Notes: generated by a model from the letters alone, not told the origin. Numbered from the stretch's first letter, positions 53,111 to 61,146 are shown. The stretch: DNA of 64,000 nucleotides from Streptomyces sp. 3214.6 (GCF_900129855.1 NZ_LT670819.1:62001-126000), one strand, 5' to 3'. Translations and numbers: made by a program.

Positions 53111-53642
53111 GGGGGCAACGTCTCCGTTCGTGTGCTTCGGCCTGGCCGGCGCTGGGGACAGGCGCGAAGAGGTAGGACATGCGCGCCCATCGGCGCGGGG
53201 CCGGAGGCGGGCCGGGCGCGGGACCCGTCCGCGTCCGCCGAAAGCACCACCGGGCGTGGCCGACCGCGACGCGACGGCGACGGCGCTATGCGCAGGTCTG
53301 GCCTGGTCAGGGCAGCATCTGCTGCCGTCTCATTCTTGAGCGTGATCACGCCCCCGACATCAGCCGTTCGGCCGAGAGCGCAGGCTTGAGCCCCCGCAAA
53401 CACTGTCCACATGGCCGAGGTGTTCGCCCGCGCCACCCCAAGGGCCGTGCCGATTGATCACGTCCGGCTCGGCGACCTCCGACCGAGGGATTGGGCCCGT
53501 GCCGCTCAGCAGCCGGACGGAAGGACCCACATCACGATCCGGGAAATAGCGGGAGGAAACGCCCCCTAAGTAGGGGCCGACAAGGCCAGGCAACGGGTTC
53601 CTTGGCATATGACTGAGCCGTGGCCCGGTATCGGCACGCAGT
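53111..53642. other. 532-bp gap without recognisable gene
   Basis: This region lies between the membrane-protein start and the thioesterase stop. I see no convincing gene, transposon fragment or strong hairpin in it, only short open frames of the kind expected in GC-rich DNA. Confidence 0.5.
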
Positions 53643-54461
53643 TCAGCTCTCGTGACCAACCCTCTTGGAGACCTGCGCCTGATTCAGCACGACGCGTGCC
53701 TGGCGGCCGAGGCCCAGCAGACGGCCGTCGGCGGACCAGACCGCGCTGTCGTCCACGGCCCAACCGCCGCCCGCCTGCGCGGTCCTGTTCCGGACCAGCG
53801 CCCAGCCCTCCGGGGCACGGTCGTCCAGCACGTCGGTGAAGTGGACAGTCAGCTCGGCTGTCGGCATTGGGCGCGAGGCATGCCCGCATGCGTAGAGACC
53901 GGGCGGCAGGACGTCGGTGAGAGTGACCACCGCGCCCGCGTCAAGGGGGCGCCCGTCGGTGAATCGGACCCAGAAAAGGAACTCCGCGCGCTCCTCGCCG
54001 GTCGGCAAGCGCTCCTGGCCCGCGGCGCGTATCTCCAACTGCCGGGAGAAAGACGCGATGTCCGCCGGGAGAGTAATCGGCTGACAGTCGCCGGGCGACG
54101 GGACGGCCGGAGCGCGTTCTCCGTCATACGCGGGCCCCGGGCGCGCGGGGCCGAGCACCACCGAGCCTACGAGGACCGGGGAACCGTCCGCGGTTCCCTG
54201 GCGGCCAGCGAAGACGCAGGTCGCGGCGCTTCGGCCGACGGACGGTGCGCTTGCGGAGACGTGCAACGGCCCGACGTCGGCGGGAGACAAGAAGTGCGTG
54301 GTCATGCTGCGGACCGGTTGGGCGCCGGAAGCGAACCCGTCGCGTACGGCGCCAAGCGCCACGGCCGCCACATGACCGCCGTGAGCTCCAGGGAAAGCCT
54401 GCCAGCGGGCATCGATCACACTGCTTATCACGCTGTCGGACAGAGAAGTTGAAACGTTCAT
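53643..54461 (-). CDS. TesB-like double-hotdog acyl-CoA thioesterase family protein
   Basis: The 272-residue protein has a first hotdog unit around FPGAHGGHVAAVAL and MTTHFLSPADVGPLHVSAS, and a second around PTAELTVHFTDVL and GWAVDDSAVWSADGRLLGLGRQ. This fits TesB-like acyl-CoA thioesterases, which release free acids from CoA. I chose the ATG at 54461, AAGGA 6 nt upstream. Operators of the AAACCGATCGGTTT type lie 155-194 bp upstream, placing it in the same TetR regulon as the SDR operon at the left end. Confidence 0.78.
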   Translation of the reverse strand: MNVSTSLSDSVISSVIDARWQAFPGAHGGHVAAVALGAVRDGFASGAQPVRSMTTHFLSPADVGPLHVSASAPSVGRSAATCVFAGRQGTADGSPVLVGSVVLGPARPGPAYDGERAPAVPSPGDCQPITLPADIASFSRQLEIRAAGQERLPTGEERAEFLFWVRFTDGRPLDAGAVVTLTDVLPPGLYACGHASRPMPTAELTVHFTDVLDDRAPEGWALVRNRTAQAGGGWAVDDSAVWSADGRLLGLGRQARVVLNQAQVSKRVGHES

Positions 54462-54615
54462 CACGATTCCTTATATAGCTGGTTTTGCGAAAGCAAAAAA
54501 CCGGCGAATAGTTTGGAGGGCGGCCCCTGTCGCTCTAGCGGACGCCGACCCGGACGGCCGCTACCTCCTAAAGGCCGCGAAGCCCTTTATCGAAGTCACA
54601 CCTGCCACCACCAGT

Positions 54616-54655
54616 AAACCGATCGGTTTTGGATCACTCTAAACTGATTCGGTTT
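54616..54655. promoter_or_regulatory. tandem TetR-type operators, fourth locus
   Basis: A perfect AAACCGATCGGTTT at 54616-54629 is followed by a degenerate copy, AAACTGATTCGGTTT, at 54641-54655 (one base longer). The spacing of about 25 bp repeats the pattern at 2128-2165. The sites are upstream of the thioesterase gene and directly abut the SDR fragment. Confidence 0.72.
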
Positions 54656-54698
54656 TCATATGCAAGGCTGAGGCGACGCCGCCCTCGCTCCACCGGGC

Positions 54699-54794
54699 GG
54701 ATCACGTGCCGTGGCGTAGACCTTGCCGACGCCGCGCGAGTACAGCTCCTCCACGAGCGACTTGCCGATGCCCCGGCTGCCGCCGGTGACGAGG
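54699..54794 (-). pseudogene. fragment of an SDR gene, near-duplicate of 1989-2084
   Basis: These 96 bp match 1989-2084 with about six differences and encode LVTGGSRGIGKSLVEELYSR, GVGKVYATARDP, i.e. the N-terminal cofactor-binding part of the SDR at 1409-2110. Beyond 54699 and 54794 the similarity ends and no complete protein can be made. Both copies are next to tandem AAACCGATCGGTTT sites, so an ancestral promoter-gene unit seems to have been duplicated and then cut. Confidence 0.88.
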
Positions 54795-54879
54795 CCTAGG
54801 GGCCTCAGTTTCGTGAGCACTGACTCCTGCGGGGATGGCGTCTTCCGCACGCGATGAGCACTGCTCGTGGGTGCGGATC

Positions 54880-55210
54880 ATGAGCAGGGCGCCGAAGCTT
54901 GAGCGGACCAGTGAGCCCAAGCGCACCGCGATACTCACCGCGGTGATGCGGCACCTGGAGGCGAAGGCGATCGACGACGCGCTGGACCTGTTCGAGATCC
55001 TGATGGCCACTCGGTTGATCAGCACGGCGAAGCGGTCCACGGACAAGCAACGCTTGTCGACCCTGCCGCAGTTGGAGAAGGCGGCACGGATCACGGCCAG
55101 GGTATCGAAGGTGGTCCTCGAGGAGCTGGAGCTCATCGAGGAGACCGGCTGCGACGTGGACGTGGCCGCGCTGTGGCGGGCACTGAAGGAGGTCGGAACC
55201 CGAGCGATGA
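54880..55210 (+). pseudogene. Tn3-family transposase, internal remnant
   Basis: The segment MSRAPKLERTSEPKRTAIL, RHLEAKAIDDALDLFEILMA, LSTLPQLEKAARITARVSKV and CDVDVAALWRALKEV matches the region between the DUF4158 and DDE domains of Tn3 transposases. Neither the N-terminus nor the catalytic domain is present. It lies between the SDR fragment and the SIR2 fragment, suggesting that transposition and deletion built this junction. Confidence 0.75.
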
Positions 55211-55298
55211 CCGGATCACACAACACTGTCGCCGGAGCGGGTCCGCTCAGAGCTAGTACGAACCTTCGTGGTTCACATCACACAGCGGGGATCAACCC

Positions 55299-55321
55299 AT
55301 TATCGTCACAGTGACGATAAT
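55299..55321. promoter_or_regulatory. palindrome TTATCGTCA-N3-TGACGATAA before the SIR2 fragment
   Basis: A perfect inverted repeat with 10-bp arms (ATTATCGTCA at 55299-55308 and its complement at 55312-55321) and a 3-bp spacer lies 72 bp before the SIR2 start codon. It looks like an operator or promoter-overlapping dyad. No cognate regulator can be named. Confidence 0.55.
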
Positions 55322-55393
55322 TCCGTTATCCTGCTATTCGAGCTGATGAAGCTTCGTTCACCGAGCGAGGCATCGGCAGAAGGAGACATTGAC

Positions 55394-55845
55394 ATGGCAA
55401 GCGACGATGCGACCGGTCCGGTCACCGTCCCGGCCGGGGGGCTAATCGAGCCTCCGATGGCCATGGCGTTGAACGTCCATTCGAGTCCGGGCGTATACGC
55501 GCTGCTGCTGGGTGCCGGCATCTCGTTCGCCTCGGGAGTGAAGACCGGCTGGGGGGGGTGCAGGACATCGTGGGGAAGGTCGCCGCCGTCCGTGACCCCG
55601 ACAACCCCGGCGCCCGGACCGAGGCCATGGCTGACCCCGAAAAATGGTGGGAGGCCAACACCACTGAGCCACTTGGCTACTCGGCCCTGCTGGCTGCCGC
55701 GGCGCCGATGCCCGCTTCCCGGCAGGCGATGCCCGCAGAGTACTTCGAGCCCGAGGCGGGCCAAGAGGACACCGAGGGCCCGACCGCAGCGCACCGAGCC
55801 ATCGCCCAGCTGGTCAAGCGGGGCAACATCAAAGGGATGCGGCTG
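55394..55845 (+). pseudogene. SIR2-like (NAD-consuming) domain protein, frameshifted and truncated
   Basis: From ATG 55394 (AGGAG 8 nt upstream) one frame reads LIEPPMAMALNVHSSPGVYA, LLLGAGISFASGVKTGWG, the N-terminal nucleotide-binding segment of SIR2-like proteins. After a run of eight G (55551-55558) the protein continues in another frame: VQDIVGKVAAVRDPDNPG, DPEKWWEANTTEPLGYSALL, EYFEPEAGQEDTEGPTAAHRA and IAQLVKRGNIKG. The following conserved TTNFD region is missing, because the sequence joins the end of the helicase gene on the opposite strand. SIR2 domains of this kind often serve in antiphage defence; this copy is almost surely inactive. Confidence 0.75.
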
Positions 55846-57292
55846 GGTGGTCCTCGATCCAGGACAGGCCTCCGATGTCGAGGTGGTGGCGGGTGCGGGT
55901 GACGGCGACGTAGGCGAGGCGGGCTTCGCCGTCGTCGATCGGGCCGGGTACCGCGCGGCCGGTGTCGTCCAGTTGGTCGCTGTCCTTGGGCGGGGTGAAG
56001 TCGTCGGCGATTCTCACGCGGGGCCATTCGCGGCCCTTGGCTTTGTGGGCGGTGGAGACGGTGATCTCGGCCTGTTGCTCGGGGACGAGTTGGGCGACGG
56101 CGGCCAGGATGGCGTCGGTGCCGTGGGTGTCGACGAGGTCGACGAGTGGTTGCAGATCGCGTCCGGCCGGGTCGTGGGCGGCGTAGTCCTGCAGTTCTCC
56201 CCAGGAGGGGAACAGAACGAGTTCGGGATGGGTGGTGCGGCGGCCTTCTTTCAGGTCGTGGGCGGCCAGGGCCAGGGTGCGCAGGCTGTCTCCTCCCCCG
56301 ACCAGGGCCACGCGGTGTTCGGTGTTCAGCAAGTCCATGACCTGGGCGATGGCGCCGACGTTGGTGCGGCACAGCACCGCGTCGGGCCGGGTGAGGGGGC
56401 CGAGTTCGGTGGGCACGGTCTCGGTGCCGGTGAGGCGGAGGGGGGCGTCGGCGATGGCCAGCCACCGGTTGGCCTCGTCGGCGAGGCGGGGGCCGAAGCG
56501 GAAGGACTGGGAGAGGGCGAGCTGGGTGCCGTCGAATCCGGTCATGACGTCTTTGGCGCCGCGCCAGTCGTAGATGGCCTGGGCGGAGTCGCCGACCATG
56601 ACCAGCTGGGTGTGGCCGCGTTGGTCGAGGAAGATCTGTTCGACGACGGGGTTGGTGTCCTGGGCCTCGTCGAGGAGGAGGAAGTCGGTGGCGATTTTCG
56701 GGCTCGTGAGGGCCCAGATTTTCAGGTAGTGGTCGTGGTCGAAGCGGACCGCGCCGTCGTCGGGGTGCTGGAGGTCGGCCCAGGCTTTGCGGGCGAAGGG
56801 GACGATGTGGGCGGCGAGTTGGGCGTGCAGGGCGTGGTCGTCAAGGCCGCGCAGGTGGGGGACGTGGTGGCGGGTGATGGCGGGGTCGGCGGTGTGGCAG
56901 AAGCGCGCCACCGTACGCAGGACTGCGTTGGAGAGCGTTCTTTGTGACAGGTCGCGTTCGCCGATCCGGATGGCTTTGGTGATGCCGAGGGCCTGTCCGG
57001 TCTGCCAGGCCGGACGGCGGGGTGCGCCCAGGCGGCGGGTGTAGTGGTGGCCGACGGCAGCGTAGGCGAGGGCGTGGGCGGTCTTGCAGGTGACGGTGGG
57101 CGGGAAGCGAGAGCGCGCGTCCTGGGCGATGGCCCGGTTGTAGGCGAGGTAGCGGCCTCGGCGCCGGGTGGCGTGGGCGAGCTGGGCCAGGGTGGTGGTT
57201 TTGCCGGTGCCCGCGCCGGCTTGCAGGGCCAGGTGTTCGCCGGCGTGGAAGGCGTCGGCTGCGGCTTGCTGTTCGTCGGTGGGGGTCAGCAC
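55829..57292 (-). CDS. UvrD/PcrA-like superfamily 1 helicase (short)
   Basis: The 487-residue SF1 helicase has Walker A QAGAGTGKTTT (about 25-35), Walker B FLLLDEAQDTNP (about 204-215), motif III MVGDSAQAIYDWRGA, motif IV-like LSQSFRFG, and C-terminal STAHKAKGREW and LAYVAVTRTRHHL. It is far shorter than UvrD (about 720) and lacks large 1B/2B inserts. Length and motifs resemble F-box-helicase-like and GajB-like proteins. It starts at GTG with GGAG 7 nt upstream and overlaps the preceding gene by 7 nt. No GajA-like nuclease gene is nearby. Confidence 0.9.
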   Translation of the reverse strand: MLTPTDEQQAAADAFHAGEHLALQAGAGTGKTTTLAQLAHATRRRGRYLAYNRAIAQDARSRFPPTVTCKTAHALAYAAVGHHYTRRLGAPRRPAWQTGQALGITKAIRIGERDLSQRTLSNAVLRTVARFCHTADPAITRHHVPHLRGLDDHALHAQLAAHIVPFARKAWADLQHPDDGAVRFDHDHYLKIWALTSPKIATDFLLLDEAQDTNPVVEQIFLDQRGHTQLVMVGDSAQAIYDWRGAKDVMTGFDGTQLALSQSFRFGPRLADEANRWLAIADAPLRLTGTETVPTELGPLTRPDAVLCRTNVGAIAQVMDLLNTEHRVALVGGGDSLRTLALAAHDLKEGRRTTHPELVLFPSWGELQDYAAHDPAGRDLQPLVDLVDTHGTDAILAAVAQLVPEQQAEITVSTAHKAKGREWPRVRIADDFTPPKDSDQLDDTGRAVPGPIDDGEARLAYVAVTRTRHHLDIGGLSWIEDHPAASL

Positions 57293-57762
57293 GGCGCGGC
57301 TCCGGGGGTACGGGTGAGGGCGCGGCCGACGGCGGCGAGGAGATGGGGTGCGGTGGTGTGGGCGAGCAGGTTCTGGACGACGTGGTCGAGGCGCTCGGCC
57401 TCCTCGCCGACGCGTCGGACCAGGGCCCGCTGGAGGGCCAGTTCCAGGAAGAGGCGCGGTGGTTGTCCCGCGCTGTCGGCGGCGGCCTGGAGGTCAGCGT
57501 GTGTGGCGGGTGGGAAGGCGACGTTGAGGAGGATCTTGCCGTCCGTGTCGGGGTAGTGCGTGGTGATCACGTCGATGGGCAGCAGTCCGCCGGTCTGGTG
57601 GCGCAGTCGGTTGAGGGCCTTTCCCGGGGTTTTGGCGGGTACCAGGGCCAGGAGGTGGGTGGCGTCGTGGTTGGCTGCGAGCGGCGTCGTGCGGGTGGCC
57701 CGGTGGAGTGCGGCCGGGGTGAGGGGCCGGGTCAGGGTGATGTCCAGGGCGTGGTGGGGCAT
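57286..57762 (-). CDS. small protein of unknown function between DUF6083 and helicase genes
   Basis: The 158-residue protein begins MPHHALDITLTRPLTPAALH and ends in a Leu-rich helical stretch (ERLDHVVQNLLAHTTAPHLL). I recognise no family. AAGGTG lies 6 nt before the ATG. It starts 2 nt after the DUF6083 gene stop and overlaps the helicase start by 7 nt, so it is surely co-expressed with both and probably works with them. Confidence 0.75.
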   Translation of the reverse strand: MPHHALDITLTRPLTPAALHRATRTTPLAANHDATHLLALVPAKTPGKALNRLRHQTGGLLPIDVITTHYPDTDGKILLNVAFPPATHADLQAAADSAGQPPRLFLELALQRALVRRVGEEAERLDHVVQNLLAHTTAPHLLAAVGRALTRTPGAAPC

Positions 57763-57764
57763 CG

Positions 57765-58625
57765 TCACACCTTCCCGTGGGGGCCGGGTACGGCGTGGGG
57801 CAGGCGGGTGTGGATGTGCGCCGCGTGGAGAAGGGGGTCGAAGACCTGCCATCCGGCGAGGGCGAGGTCGGCGGCGCCCGGATGGGCGGCGTGGGCAGGG
57901 CAGCGCTGAGTACGCCAGCGCAGCTGCTCGGCGTAGGGCAGGCGGCTGAGGTCGTAGACGGCCATCAAGGTGGCGGGCAAGGCGAGTTGGCCGCGCTGCG
58001 AGCTTGCGGGGAGCAGTGTCCATAGGCCTTGGGGGGCGTGGTGGGCGAGCACGGGCTGCGGGCAGCGGTGGCGGTGTCGGGTCTGAGCCACGCACCGGAC
58101 GTCCTCGATGGCGGTCTCGGCGAGGTAGCGGCCCAGCAGCAGTTGCACGACAGGCCGGGCGGGACGGCCCGTCGCGCCGGCGGCTGGTTCGCAGGCGGCC
58201 GGGGCGGGGGTGAAGACGCCGGTGTCGATCAGGCGGCGGGTGCGGACGGCGAGTTGGCGGCGTACGGCTTCGATGTGAGGGCTGGTCGGAGCGGTTGGGG
58301 GGTGGTGGGGGCAGAGCACGGTGTGGGGGATGCGGCACCAGGCGCTGCCGTCGCCGTGCGGGTGGGCAATGCCGCTGCTCAGGTGCCAGCGGCAGGAGGC
58401 GGGGACGTGGGCGGTGGTCAGTTCGGTCGGGTGCAGGTCGATGGGGCGCTGGTCGGCGCGCTGGTGCCAGTTGATGCGGTTGCCGCACCAGCGGCAGCGG
58501 CCGCTCTGGCCGGTGCGCAGCAGGCGGCTGGGGCTGGTGGCAGCCACCCGCAGCGGACGGCAAAGGCGGACGGCGCGGGAGCTGCCGTCCCAGTGGCGGG
58601 CGGCGGAGGTGGAGTGAGGGCGCAT
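57765..58625 (-). CDS. DUF6083-containing protein with Cys/His clusters
   Basis: The 286-residue protein (from ATG 58625) contains GRCRWCGNRINWHQRADQRP, then HVPASCRWHLSSGIAHPHG, WCRIPH and CPHH, which together could bind one or two zinc ions. This is the pattern I associate with DUF6083, a Streptomyces family of unknown role. The start is uncertain: the frame is open to 58712, and no strong ribosome-binding site stands out. It is the first gene of a tight three-gene cluster with the small protein and the helicase. Confidence 0.68.
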   Translation of the reverse strand: MRPHSTSAARHWDGSSRAVRLCRPLRVAATSPSRLLRTGQSGRCRWCGNRINWHQRADQRPIDLHPTELTTAHVPASCRWHLSSGIAHPHGDGSAWCRIPHTVLCPHHPPTAPTSPHIEAVRRQLAVRTRRLIDTGVFTPAPAACEPAAGATGRPARPVVQLLLGRYLAETAIEDVRCVAQTRHRHRCPQPVLAHHAPQGLWTLLPASSQRGQLALPATLMAVYDLSRLPYAEQLRWRTQRCPAHAAHPGAADLALAGWQVFDPLLHAAHIHTRLPHAVPGPHGKV

Positions 58626-58796
58626 GCGGTGAACGTGCCAGGCGGCGTGCCGCATGGCTGGTGCGGCAGCACCTGTTGTCCAGCGAATGGCGCACGGTAA
58701 GGGAACGCGCATGCGACAGCATGAACGCCCGCTCGATGCCTGGTCACCGTTTCGGGTGATGTCGCGCCGCGGTGGCGGAGGTACCGGGCGAGCGGG

Positions 58797-59060
58797 TCAG
58801 GGTTGCGGCGTGCCGGATGGGGTGTGGTCGGAGCACAGCGTCCCGAGGAGCTGTTCGATGGGGACATCGAAGGCGTGGGCGATGGCATGCCAGGTGGTGA
58901 CGCTGCCTGTGGTGCGGCCGTGTTCCAGGTCGATGAGGGTGCGCCGGGCCAGGCCGCTGCGGCCGGCGAGTTCGTCGAAGGTCCAGCCGCGCTCGCCCCT
59001 CAGCCGCGCGAGTTCGACGCGCAGCGCGAGGAGGTCGGGATCGGGCGGCAAGATCGTCAC
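58797..59060 (-). CDS. XRE-family helix-turn-helix regulator
   Basis: The 87-residue protein starts from a GTG at 59060. The helix-turn-helix is ALRVELARLRGERGWTFDELAGRSGLARRTLIDLEHGRTTGS. The open frame reaches 59111, but this longer start would lie inside the palindrome at 59096-59111, so I prefer 59060. It lies 171 nt upstream of the DUF6083 gene on the same strand and is the likely regulator of that cluster and of itself. Confidence 0.8.
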   Translation of the reverse strand: MTILPPDPDLLALRVELARLRGERGWTFDELAGRSGLARRTLIDLEHGRTTGSVTTWHAIAHAFDVPIEQLLGTLCSDHTPSGTPQP

Positions 59061-59074
59061 CCCACCATCCGACG

Positions 59075-59111
59075 GTGCAGACCCCTGCCCTGTCAGTGCA
59101 GACCTCTGCAC
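59075..59111. promoter_or_regulatory. palindrome GTGCAGACCTCTGCAC and a degenerate copy
   Basis: A perfect dyad, GTGCAGA-CC-TCTGCAC, lies at 59096-59111. An imperfect second copy, GTGCAGACCCCTGCCC, lies at 59075-59090, and a further GTGCAGG half-site near 59140. They sit directly upstream of the XRE gene start, as expected for its own operator, and face the gene at 59239 on the other side. Confidence 0.62.
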
Positions 59112-59238
59112 TATTTGCTAGGGAAGGGGTGACATTCACAGTGCAGGGACCAGCGCTACGGTGCGGCCTGCTCCCGCCTCCTGCCGAGTGGGGTGCGGGA
59201 GTTCAGCGGCACGGATCGATCGGAGGACCACGGGCCCG

Positions 59239-60282
59239 ATGAGGCTCTCCACCACGCGCGAAGCGGTGCAGCGCATCTGGACGGTGCGGCTGCATCCGCA
59301 GGCCGGCGGCCCGCTGCTGGCCTGCCCGCATCCCCGCTGCGCGGCAGCCACTCCCCTGCCGGCCGCCTCCGCCCGGTCCGCCGCGCTGACGCATCTGGCC
59401 CGTCATGCCCGAACGGACGTGTTGCCGCCGCATCTGCGGACCTGCCAGTGCCGGGAGCGGGGGTGCGCCTGGCACCGTCGCCACCGCGGGTGCGCCGGAC
59501 CGGTTCTGCTCGCGCTGACTTGCGACCGCAGTGGCCGCACCTGGCGTCTGGCCGACGCCTGCGCCGCCTGCGCGGCCGCGATGAGCCACACGGCCGTCGT
59601 ACCCGACACGTCGCTCAGGCCTGGGCGCAGATGCCCGGTGTCCCGCGCGCCGGCTGCTGCTCCGCCCAGGCCGCTTCACGGGCCGGGTGAGCGCATGCGG
59701 GTGCGGGAGATGCTCACCTATCTCGCGGCGGCGCTGCCCCGCTTCACCTCCCCGGCCGCCCGTCTGCTGGCCCTGCAGTGTGCCCTGCGCGCCGATGCCG
59801 GCGCGTATGTCCGGCTGCCGGGCGGCCTGCTGCGCGGCATGCGGCTGTACGGCCGCGGGGAACTGTGGGAGGAGCTGGAGCATGCCGGCTGGCTGTGCTG
59901 CAGGGCCGGCAGGCATCCGTACGTGGAGGCCCAGCTGCTCGATGCCGCGGTCCTCACCCAGAGAGCCGGGCGCCGTATGCGGGCCCGCGCCGCCCAGTGG
60001 GCGCTGCGTCCCGCCCCGATGGCTCCGCCTGCCGGGTGGCCGCCCTCCGTGCAACTGACCGCCCTGGTCGTGGCCTCCTGCACGTCGGGCGAGGCCGGCA
60101 GTACCGACATGGAGGTGCTCGCCCGCCTGTGCGGGCACTCACCCCACCAGACCGAGGAGCTCCTGGACCGGCTGGTCACCACACACATGCTGACTTCCTG
60201 GCGGTACTACCGGGAGACCGACGAAGTCTCCTGGCACCTTCCGTCCCCGGCCACAGCGGACCGCACAGCTGCGCAGCAGTGA
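59239..60282 (+). CDS. conserved-type protein with N-terminal Cys/His pairs and C-terminal helical domain, function unknown
   Basis: The 347-residue protein (from ATG 59239) has CPHPRC and HLARHARTDVLPPHLRTCQCRERGCAWHRRHRGC in the first half, which could bind zinc. The second half is helical and winged-helix-like (MEVLARLCGHSPHQTEELLDRLVTTHMLTSWRYY). GGAGGA lies 11 nt upstream, slightly far, so the start is approximate. It is divergent from the XRE regulator and shares its operator region. I do not recognise a characterised homologue; a DNA-binding role is an inference. Confidence 0.62.
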   Translation: MRLSTTREAVQRIWTVRLHPQAGGPLLACPHPRCAAATPLPAASARSAALTHLARHARTDVLPPHLRTCQCRERGCAWHRRHRGCAGPVLLALTCDRSGRTWRLADACAACAAAMSHTAVVPDTSLRPGRRCPVSRAPAAAPPRPLHGPGERMRVREMLTYLAAALPRFTSPAARLLALQCALRADAGAYVRLPGGLLRGMRLYGRGELWEELEHAGWLCCRAGRHPYVEAQLLDAAVLTQRAGRRMRARAAQWALRPAPMAPPAGWPPSVQLTALVVASCTSGEAGSTDMEVLARLCGHSPHQTEELLDRLVTTHMLTSWRYYRETDEVSWHLPSPATADRTAAQQ

Positions 60283-60510
60283 CCGTGCCCCCTGCCAGCC
60301 GCCTCGCCCCGCGCCCGGCGGGAGAGAGCGAGACATCGTTCGGCACGAACATCCGGCTCCGCTCGGACGTACATGTCTCTAGGCTGTCGCAGTCCGCAGC
60401 AGTCGCGAGCGGCCCAGTTGTCGCAGACGACCACATTCCGCATCCCTTCGCGGCCTCGGCACCTGCTACTTTTCACCGCCACGGCCACGAACTGAAGAAA
60501 GGCCCATGCC

Positions 60511-61146
60511 ATGCCTGAAAACACGACCCCCGCCACCGAACTGACATCGCAGTACAGCGCCCAGGTGGCGGGCGACCTCGAACGCAACACCAAGGAACAG
60601 GAACGCATCGGTGCGGAGATCGAGGCGCTGCAGGAGCAGTTGGGTGCCCTGCAGCACGACCACAGTGTGCTGGTGAGCATGCAGCAGGCACTCGGCGGCG
60701 CAGGCCTGGCCCAGCCGGACACCACGGCTGCGCCGTCAGTGCCTGAGCAGGCCTCTGCGAAACCCAAGCCGGCCAAGGCGACGAAGGCAGTCGCCGCGGG
60801 CGCGAAGAAGACGGCCTCCAAGAAAGATGCCGCCAAGAAGACCGCAGCCAAAGCCTCGTCCGCGACAGTCGCCACGACAGCCGCCTCGCCGACCCTCGTC
60901 GAACTGATCCGCACTCACGTGGAGCAGCAGAGCGAGCCGCGCTCCGCCGCAGAAATCTCCTCAGCGCTGGGGCAGGCCCATCCCGACCGCAACATCAAGA
61001 CCACCGTCGTGCGCACCACCCTCGAAGGACTCGTTGCCAAGAGTCACGCTCACCGCACCAAGCAGGGCTCGTCCGTCTTCTATACCGCCGCGGCCGCCGC
61101 GGAGCCCGCTGCGGTCGAGGCGCAGCCAGAGGCAGCGGCCGGCTGA
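60511..61146 (+). CDS. coiled-coil, Lys/Ala-rich linker, winged-helix protein
   Basis: The 211-residue protein has three parts. Residues 15-60 form a coiled coil (DLERNTKEQERIGAEIEALQ). Residues 75-125 are a Lys/Ala-rich basic linker (KPAKATKAVAAGAKKTASKK) like histone H1-type tails. Residues 127-195 form a small winged-helix-like domain (LVELIRTHVEQQSEPRSAAE... VVRTTLEGLVAKSHAHR). AAAGG lies 8 nt before the ATG. It may be a nucleoid-associated or regulatory DNA-binding protein; the target is unknown. Confidence 0.65.
   Translation: MPENTTPATELTSQYSAQVAGDLERNTKEQERIGAEIEALQEQLGALQHDHSVLVSMQQALGGAGLAQPDTTAAPSVPEQASAKPKPAKATKAVAAGAKKTASKKDAAKKTAAKASSATVATTAASPTLVELIRTHVEQQSEPRSAAEISSALGQAHPDRNIKTTVVRTTLEGLVAKSHAHRTKQGSSVFYTAAAAAEPAAVEAQPEAAAG

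Noticed and set aside
55551..55558. Programmed frameshifting at the G8 run to make a functional SIR2 protein
   Set aside because: The downstream part is truncated before the conserved TTNFD region, so even a corrected frame would not yield a complete SIR2 domain.
55846..56947. Continuation of a plus-strand frame beyond the SIR2 fragment
   Set aside because: The Gly/Val/Asp-rich sequence is the mirror of the helicase gene; the helicase motifs on the minus strand are decisive.
57763..58722. N-terminal extension of the 158-residue protein into a 478-codon frame
   Set aside because: The upstream part overlaps the DUF6083 gene in another frame, is Pro/Arg-rich and featureless, and a good ribosome-binding site lies at the internal ATG 57762.
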